Source: Candidatus Omnitrophota bacterium
Lineage (GTDB): Bacteria > Omnitrophota > Gorgyraeia > JAFGHF01
Direction: 5' to 3'
Assembly: GCA_024543015.1 (NCBI GenBank)
Contig: JAMXCY010000031.1
Span: 1 to 8,969 of the forward strand
Length of the DNA: 8,969 nt
Shown: piece by piece, positions 6,583-8,969 of the stretch
Numbering within the stretch: position 1 is the first letter of the stretch
Layout: each line of letters begins with the position of its first letter
Made by a program: the position numbers and the translations under genes
Notes under the pieces: model-generated
Seen by the model: only the letters and a program-made list of their open reading frames with translations
Told to the model about the DNA's origin: nothing
Databases searched by the model: none

Positions 6583-6586
6583 AAAT

Positions 6587-6628
6587 AAAAAATGCCCCCC
6601 GCCCCTATAGTCTTAAGGGCAAGGGGCA
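6587..6628 (-). terminator. Rho-independent terminator after thi4
   Basis: On the minus strand, TGCCCCTTGCCCT (6616-6628) pairs with GGGGCGGGGGGCA (6593-6605). The stem is up to 13 bp, mostly GC with a few G-U pairs, and the loop is 10 bases. It is followed directly by TTTTTT (6587-6592). It lies 17 bases after the thi4 stop and ends only four bases before the ATG of the next gene. Confidence 0.85.
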
Positions 6629-6645
6629 AAAGCCCTCCACCCTTT

Positions 6646-7482
6646 CTAAGCCATCATTCTTTCTTTAATTTCACTACCTAAAGATTCCATATCAACTGTT
6701 TCTTTACTCAGCAGTTTTTCGGCTTCTCTAGCAACTTTCTTGCCTGAAAGAAGCATTCCGCCAAATGTAGGGCCCATTCTGGGCAGACCAAAGACAGTAG
6801 CTACGGCCATTCCGCTAAGCATCAGGCCAGGATGAACCTCACCTGTCTTCTCTACCAGCATATCTTCGGACTGCTCTACCCACATTGCGCCAAATCCTTT
6901 AATCTTCAATAAATCTCTTTTGGCTAAAGAATTAGCCACACAGGCATCATGGCCTGTAGCGTCAATAACCAATTTTGTTTCAATGGCAATGGGGTCTACA
7001 CAGGTAATCTGCCGGGGCAGGGCCGAAACCGGAGTCCAGTTGACCACTACACCCGCTACTCTATTACCCTCACGCAGCACCACATCGTCGAACTTGGTCA
7101 TATTGATTACTTTGGCTCCGGCATCCATAGTCGCGGCAATCAGTTTTGAGCAAGCATGCGGGCCGGAAGCTAGATATAGACCTTCTTCCATTTTTTTGTA
7201 GGGAACGCCTATCTCATCAAGAACCTTATTTGCCGGCGCTCTTACGGTAATACCGTTCATCAGGTAACCACCGATCCAAAAGCCCCCGCCTAAATAATTA
7301 TTGGCCTCAATCAGCAATACCTTAAATCCTTTTTGGGCCAATTCCCGGGCAGCGACCAAGCCGCTGGGACCGGCACCCACAATTACGCAATCAGTCTTTA
7401 CGTTGTCCAGGAATTTCTCAGCGAAGTCCTTCATAATAGCTGTGGTAATCTGACTTTCTCCTACTTTTGCAAATCTTTCCAT
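6646..7482 (-). CDS. thi4: Thiamine thiazole synthase, Thi4 family
   Basis: A 278-residue cytosolic enzyme that builds the adenylated thiazole half of thiamine from NAD and glycine, with sulfur from sulfide or from the protein itself. Seen: an N-terminal E..ITTAIMKDF stretch, the dinucleotide motif VGAGPSG (35-41), acidic strand end IEAN (58-61), GGGFWIGG (65-72), VDPIAIETKLVIDATGHDA (162-180), and the C-terminal VHPGLMLSGMAVATVFGLPRMGPTFGG. Length fits prokaryotic Thi4 (about 260-290). At residue 161, immediately before VDP, the protein has Cys. As I align it, this is the position of the suicide sulfur-donor Cys of yeast Thi4 (CMDP) and of His in methanococcal sulfide-using enzymes (HIDP). 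Mechanism is therefore uncertain, although the family is commonly annotated as sulfide-dependent. The gene is cotranscribed with rrf2 and ends at a strong terminator. Confidence 0.9.
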   Translation of the reverse strand: MERFAKVGESQITTAIMKDFAEKFLDNVKTDCVIVGAGPSGLVAARELAQKGFKVLLIEANNYLGGGFWIGGYLMNGITVRAPANKVLDEIGVPYKKMEEGLYLASGPHACSKLIAATMDAGAKVINMTKFDDVVLREGNRVAGVVVNWTPVSALPRQITCVDPIAIETKLVIDATGHDACVANSLAKRDLLKIKGFGAMWVEQSEDMLVEKTGEVHPGLMLSGMAVATVFGLPRMGPTFGGMLLSGKKVAREAEKLLSKETVDMESLGSEIKERMMA

Positions 7483-7488
7483 CTTGCG

Positions 7489-7497
7489 CCTCCCCCC
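7489..7497 (-). promoter_or_regulatory. Ribosome binding site of thi4
   Basis: GGGGGGAGG on the minus strand, six bases before ATG at 7482, in the 18-base gap between the rrf2 stop (7501) and thi4. No room for a separate promoter is present in this gap. Confidence 0.75.
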
Positions 7498-7500
7498 TTT

Positions 7501-7944
7501 TTATATACTATAAGCCAGTGGTTGTAGTTCCTGCTTTTCTGCTTGCATATTGACCATATCCTGTAAAGTGGTAGACTCCAGTACCTCTGCCAACTTCTCG
7601 CTCAATCGGCCCCAGATATCCCGCGTAACACAAAGGTTAACTCGATGGCAAATTTTTGGACTTGAGACACACTCAACAAGATCCAGGCTTCCTTCAGCAG
7701 CCGTTACTACTTCTTTTAAGGTTATATCTTGAGGTGCCCGCGCTAAGGTATATCCCCCGTGTGCACCCCGGATGGAAGTAATTACTCCGGCTGCTTTAAG
7801 AGGGGCGGCTAGCTGACCTAAATATTTCTCGGAAATCTCCTGGCGAGCGGCAATGTCTTTTAACAGAATAGGGCCATTACCGTAATGAATCGCCAAATCC
7901 AGCATTAATCTTGCTGCGTAGCGCCCTCTGCTTGAAAGTCTCAT
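7501..7944 (-). CDS. Rrf2-family transcriptional regulator, IscR-like with three Cys
   Basis: A 147-residue winged-helix repressor/activator. The N-terminus MRLSSRGRYAARLMLDLA, the recognition region (ISEKYLGQLAAPLKAAG), and the wing (SIRGAHGGYTLAR) are textbook Rrf2. The C-terminal half holds C92, C99 and C105, spaced C-x6-C-x5-C. This is close to the three [2Fe-2S] ligands of E. coli IscR (C92, C98, C104), so an iron-sulfur or redox/sulfur signal is likely. The IscR fourth ligand, a His shortly after the third Cys, appears as Arg (VTRDIW), though a His follows the second Cys. The start is taken as ATG at 7944: AAGGTGA at 7950-7956 is five bases upstream and the family normally starts MRLS. 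A GTG at 7953 lies inside that ribosome binding site and is less likely. The gene lies downstream of its own consensus promoter and operator and is followed 18 bases later by thi4. Confidence 0.9.
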   Translation of the reverse strand: MRLSSRGRYAARLMLDLAIHYGNGPILLKDIAARQEISEKYLGQLAAPLKAAGVITSIRGAHGGYTLARAPQDITLKEVVTAAEGSLDLVECVSSPKICHRVNLCVTRDIWGRLSEKLAEVLESTTLQDMVNMQAEKQELQPLAYSI

Positions 7945-7949
7945 CAAAA

Positions 7950-7956
7950 TCACCTT
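7950..7956 (-). promoter_or_regulatory. Ribosome binding site that fixes the rrf2 start at 7944
   Basis: AAGGTGA on the minus strand, five bases before ATG (7942-7944). It includes the in-frame GTG at 7951-7953, which argues against that upstream start. Confidence 0.7.
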
Positions 7957-7961
7957 AATTT

Positions 7962-7992
7962 TTAATCCCTACTAATTCAATAGGATTAGTAG
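7962..7992. promoter_or_regulatory. Inverted-repeat operator, probable Rrf2 autoregulation site
   Basis: An 8-base inverted repeat, CTACTAAT (7969-7976) and ATTAGTAG (7985-7992) on the plus strand, separated by 8 bases. It sits inside a wider imperfect dyad whose outer arms are TAATCC and GGATTA on the minus strand. It begins two bases after the -10 box and covers the expected transcript start, where a bound protein would block initiation. Its general form resembles binding sites of IscR/CymR-type Rrf2 regulators as I recall them. The exact protein-site pair is an inference from adjacency to the rrf2 gene. Confidence 0.65.
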
Positions 7993-7994
7993 TG

Positions 7995-8022
7995 ATTATA
8001 TCATAATACAAAACCTTGTCAA
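7995..8022 (-). promoter_or_regulatory. Consensus sigma-70-type promoter of the rrf2-thi4 operon
   Basis: Read on the minus strand: TTGACA (-35) at 8017-8022, a 16-base spacer, and TATAAT (-10) at 7995-8000. The -10 is preceded by TGA at 8001-8003, which makes an extended -10 (TGn-TATAAT). Both hexamers match the housekeeping consensus exactly. The transcript should begin near 7988, giving a leader of about 45 bases before the rrf2 ATG. A promoter this strong usually needs a repressor, and the inverted repeat immediately downstream fits that. Confidence 0.85.
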
Positions 8023-8040
8023 GAGCTTTTTAAAAAATTC

Positions 8041-8514
8041 TCACTTTTTAAAATCTCTAAGAAATGCTTTCTGGATTTCATTGAGATGCATAGATGGGCG
8101 CCTCTGTTTTACCAGAGCAAGGGCCTCATCTACACCCAGGCCTTTTTTGCGCATAAAGTAAAACGCCAGAAATGTGGTCGTCCTTCCGTGCCCATTCTTA
8201 CAATGAATATAGGTCTTGATATTCTGGGCCATCAAGTCATCTACTACCTTCAAGGCAAGATTAATCAGCTCAAGCGGCGGCGCGGTATCTTCCTGCCAGG
8301 GAAACCAGAAGAAATAATTTACTCCTTGTGGATTATCCAGGCCTTCTGCCTCCAATGATATATCAGCAGTAATCCCCTTAGATAATAACTCCTGTTCGAA
8401 ATGGCCCTGGCAGCACATGTTATTTCCAGCATAAATAAGTTCTTCTATTTTATTATAGCTCATTTTGATATGCTGATGTTCCATTTCACGAATTTCTTCC
8501 GGAGTAGGTAACAT
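8041..8514 (-). CDS. Dual-specificity / tyrosine phosphatase-like protein
   Basis: A 157-residue cytoplasmic protein with the cysteine-phosphatase P-loop HCxxGxxR[ST] at residues 104-112 (H104, nucleophile C105, R111, T112). The preceding segment FPWQEDTAPP (71-80) provides a plausible general acid, D76. After the P-loop come a helix (TFLAFYFMRKKG) and the usual A...V...RP stretch. Length and layout match single-domain bacterial DSP-type phosphatases, which hydrolyse phospho-Tyr/Ser/Thr or small phosphorylated molecules; the substrate cannot be read from sequence. ATG at 8512-8514 is favoured by AGGAGG at 8521-8526, six bases upstream, which itself overlaps the TAG of the preceding oxidoreductase. 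The two genes are therefore probably translationally coupled. A signal peptide or membrane segment is not evident. The stop codon (TGA at 8041-8043) lies about 20 bases upstream of the rrf2 promoter. Confidence 0.85.
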   Translation of the reverse strand: MLPTPEEIREMEHQHIKMSYNKIEELIYAGNNMCCQGHFEQELLSKGITADISLEAEGLDNPQGVNYFFWFPWQEDTAPPLELINLALKVVDDLMAQNIKTYIHCKNGHGRTTTFLAFYFMRKKGLGVDEALALVKQRRPSMHLNEIQKAFLRDFKK

Positions 8515-8520
8515 AGTTAA

Positions 8521-8526
8521 CCTCCT
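8521..8526 (-). promoter_or_regulatory. Ribosome binding site of the phosphatase gene, overlapping the upstream stop codon
   Basis: AGGAGG read on the minus strand, six bases before ATG at 8514. Its first two bases belong to the TAG stop of the oxidoreductase, which suggests coupled translation of the two genes. Confidence 0.8.
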
Positions 8527-8969
8527 ATTTCATTATTCTTATAAAAAATCTGGATAGCCTCCCGAACCAAGCAGAAGAAAGTAATTCTGTATAGTATTGG
8601 TCGCCTGTTCTTTTGACAATTTGGGCCAGGGTAGGATAAATATGGATGGTGGAACTAAGTCTACCCACATTTAATTTTGCTGACTTTGCTAATACATACT
8701 CATGAATAATTTCGCCAGCACTGGCCCCAACAACATGTGCTCCCAATATACGTCCTTTCTTATCACAAATCACTTTGGCCAATCCTTTTTCTTCCAAGTC
8801 CGTCACCGCTCTATCACTCGCGCTATACTTAGCGCGATAAACCTTTATATCTTTGTATTTTACCTTCGCCTCCTCTTCAGTTAAGCCCAAATGGGCCAAT
8901 TCCGGGTCGGTGAAGGTGCACCAGGGTACAGCGCTGTAATTGACCCGGCGCTTAAAGGGAAAAAGAGCA
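8525..8969 (-). CDS. MerA/Lpd-like FAD-dependent pyridine nucleotide-disulfide oxidoreductase, C-terminal part (5' end outside window)
   Basis: The frame is open from the window edge (first full codon at 8968) to TAG at 8525-8527, giving 147 visible residues. These are the dimerisation domain of the two-dinucleotide-binding flavoprotein disulfide reductases. Seen directly: the entry motif VPWCTFTDPELAHLGLTEEE, then a KVI.D.....GAHVVG core, then TIHIYPTLAQI. In dihydrolipoamide dehydrogenases the last segment reads HPTLSE with a catalytic His-Glu pair; here those positions are Tyr and Gln. This resembles the mercuric-reductase-like branch of uncertain substrate rather than a true Lpd. The basic and aromatic tail (WFGRLSRFFIRIMK) is also typical of that branch. 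A TTG at 8899 could be mistaken for a start, but it lies inside the conserved domain and is an internal Leu. The FAD and NAD(P) domains and the redox CxxxxC lie beyond the edge, so the substrate cannot be judged. The gene is probably cotranscribed with the phosphatase gene that follows. Confidence 0.85.
   Translation of the reverse strand, partial: ALFPFKRRVNYSAVPWCTFTDPELAHLGLTEEEAKVKYKDIKVYRAKYSASDRAVTDLEEKGLAKVICDKKGRILGAHVVGASAGEIIHEYVLAKSAKLNVGRLSSTIHIYPTLAQIVKRTGDQYYTELLSSAWFGRLSRFFIRIMK

Noticed and set aside
6606..6628. A promoter (TTGCCC and TATAGG) between thi4 and the PP-loop gene
   Set aside because: The possible hexamers are only 8 or 14 bases apart, match poorly, and lie inside the terminator stem.
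6590..6645. G-quadruplex in the G-rich strand after thi4
   Set aside because: The G runs are better explained as one arm of the terminator stem, and a regular four-run spacing is not present.
7945..7990. A TPP riboswitch ahead of rrf2-thi4
   Set aside because: The leader is only about 45 bases and no THI-box motifs were seen. It is too short for a full aptamer.
8023..8045. AT-rich inverted repeat after the phosphatase gene as a terminator
   Set aside because: The arms (GAG with CTC around a T5/A5 run) are imperfect and nearly GC-free, with no proper loop or T-tract. It overlaps the stop codon and is too weak to call.
8897..8899. TTG at 8899 as the true start of the oxidoreductase
   Set aside because: The frame is open and conserved upstream of it to the window edge (VPWCTFTDPE), so the gene continues beyond the window.

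Overview
All genes here lie on the minus strand, so the biological reading order runs from 8969 down to 1. No RNA genes, mobile elements or CRISPR arrays were seen, and no gap between genes exceeds about 100 bases. The content suggests an anaerobic or microaerobic bacterium that assimilates sulfate: an APS reductase, a CysP-type permease, an IscR-like Rrf2 regulator, a Thi4 thiazole synthase and the C5 (glutamyl-tRNA) tetrapyrrole route. The unusually short HemA and HemC recall, from memory, the short chlamydial versions. A PVC-superphylum or Omnitrophota-like genome is therefore a weak guess that cannot be proven from this window.

Region 8969-8041 holds the 3' end of a mercuric-reductase/lipoamide-dehydrogenase-like flavoprotein. 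A small dual-specificity-type phosphatase follows 10 bases later, and its ribosome binding site overlaps the flavoprotein stop codon.

Region 8022-6587 is a self-contained transcription unit. It has a consensus promoter (TTGACA, 16-base spacer, extended TGn-TATAAT), an inverted-repeat operator over the expected transcript start, an rrf2 regulator gene, a thi4 gene 18 bases later, and a strong intrinsic terminator. This is most simply an autoregulated rrf2-thi4 operon. The Thi4 has Cys at the position where yeast Thi4 carries its sulfur-donor Cys and methanococcal enzymes carry His.

Region 6582-1 is a tightly packed operon: a PP-loop tRNA-thiolase-like protein, cysH-type APS reductase, cysP-like permease, a JAMM (Mec-like) peptidase, hemA, hemC, a cobA-hemD fusion and hemB (which runs off the left edge). 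Neighbours touch or overlap by 1 to 49 bases, except for one 10-base gap. Functionally it joins sulfate uptake and APS reduction with the pathway from glutamyl-tRNA to uroporphyrinogen III and precorrin-2, the precursor of siroheme, the cofactor of sulfite reductase. Sulfate adenylyltransferase, sulfite reductase and the last siroheme steps are not in the window.

The most unusual signal is in the tetrapyrrole block. HemA, HemC and the HemD part of the fusion each end short of the family's usual C-terminus, exactly where the next gene begins. HemA lacks the dimerisation domain. HemC lacks all of domain 3, including the Cys that normally carries the dipyrromethane cofactor. HemD lacks its last strand and helix. 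A second oddity is that the rrf2-thi4 terminator runs directly into the start codon of the PP-loop gene, leaving no room for its own promoter or ribosome binding site.
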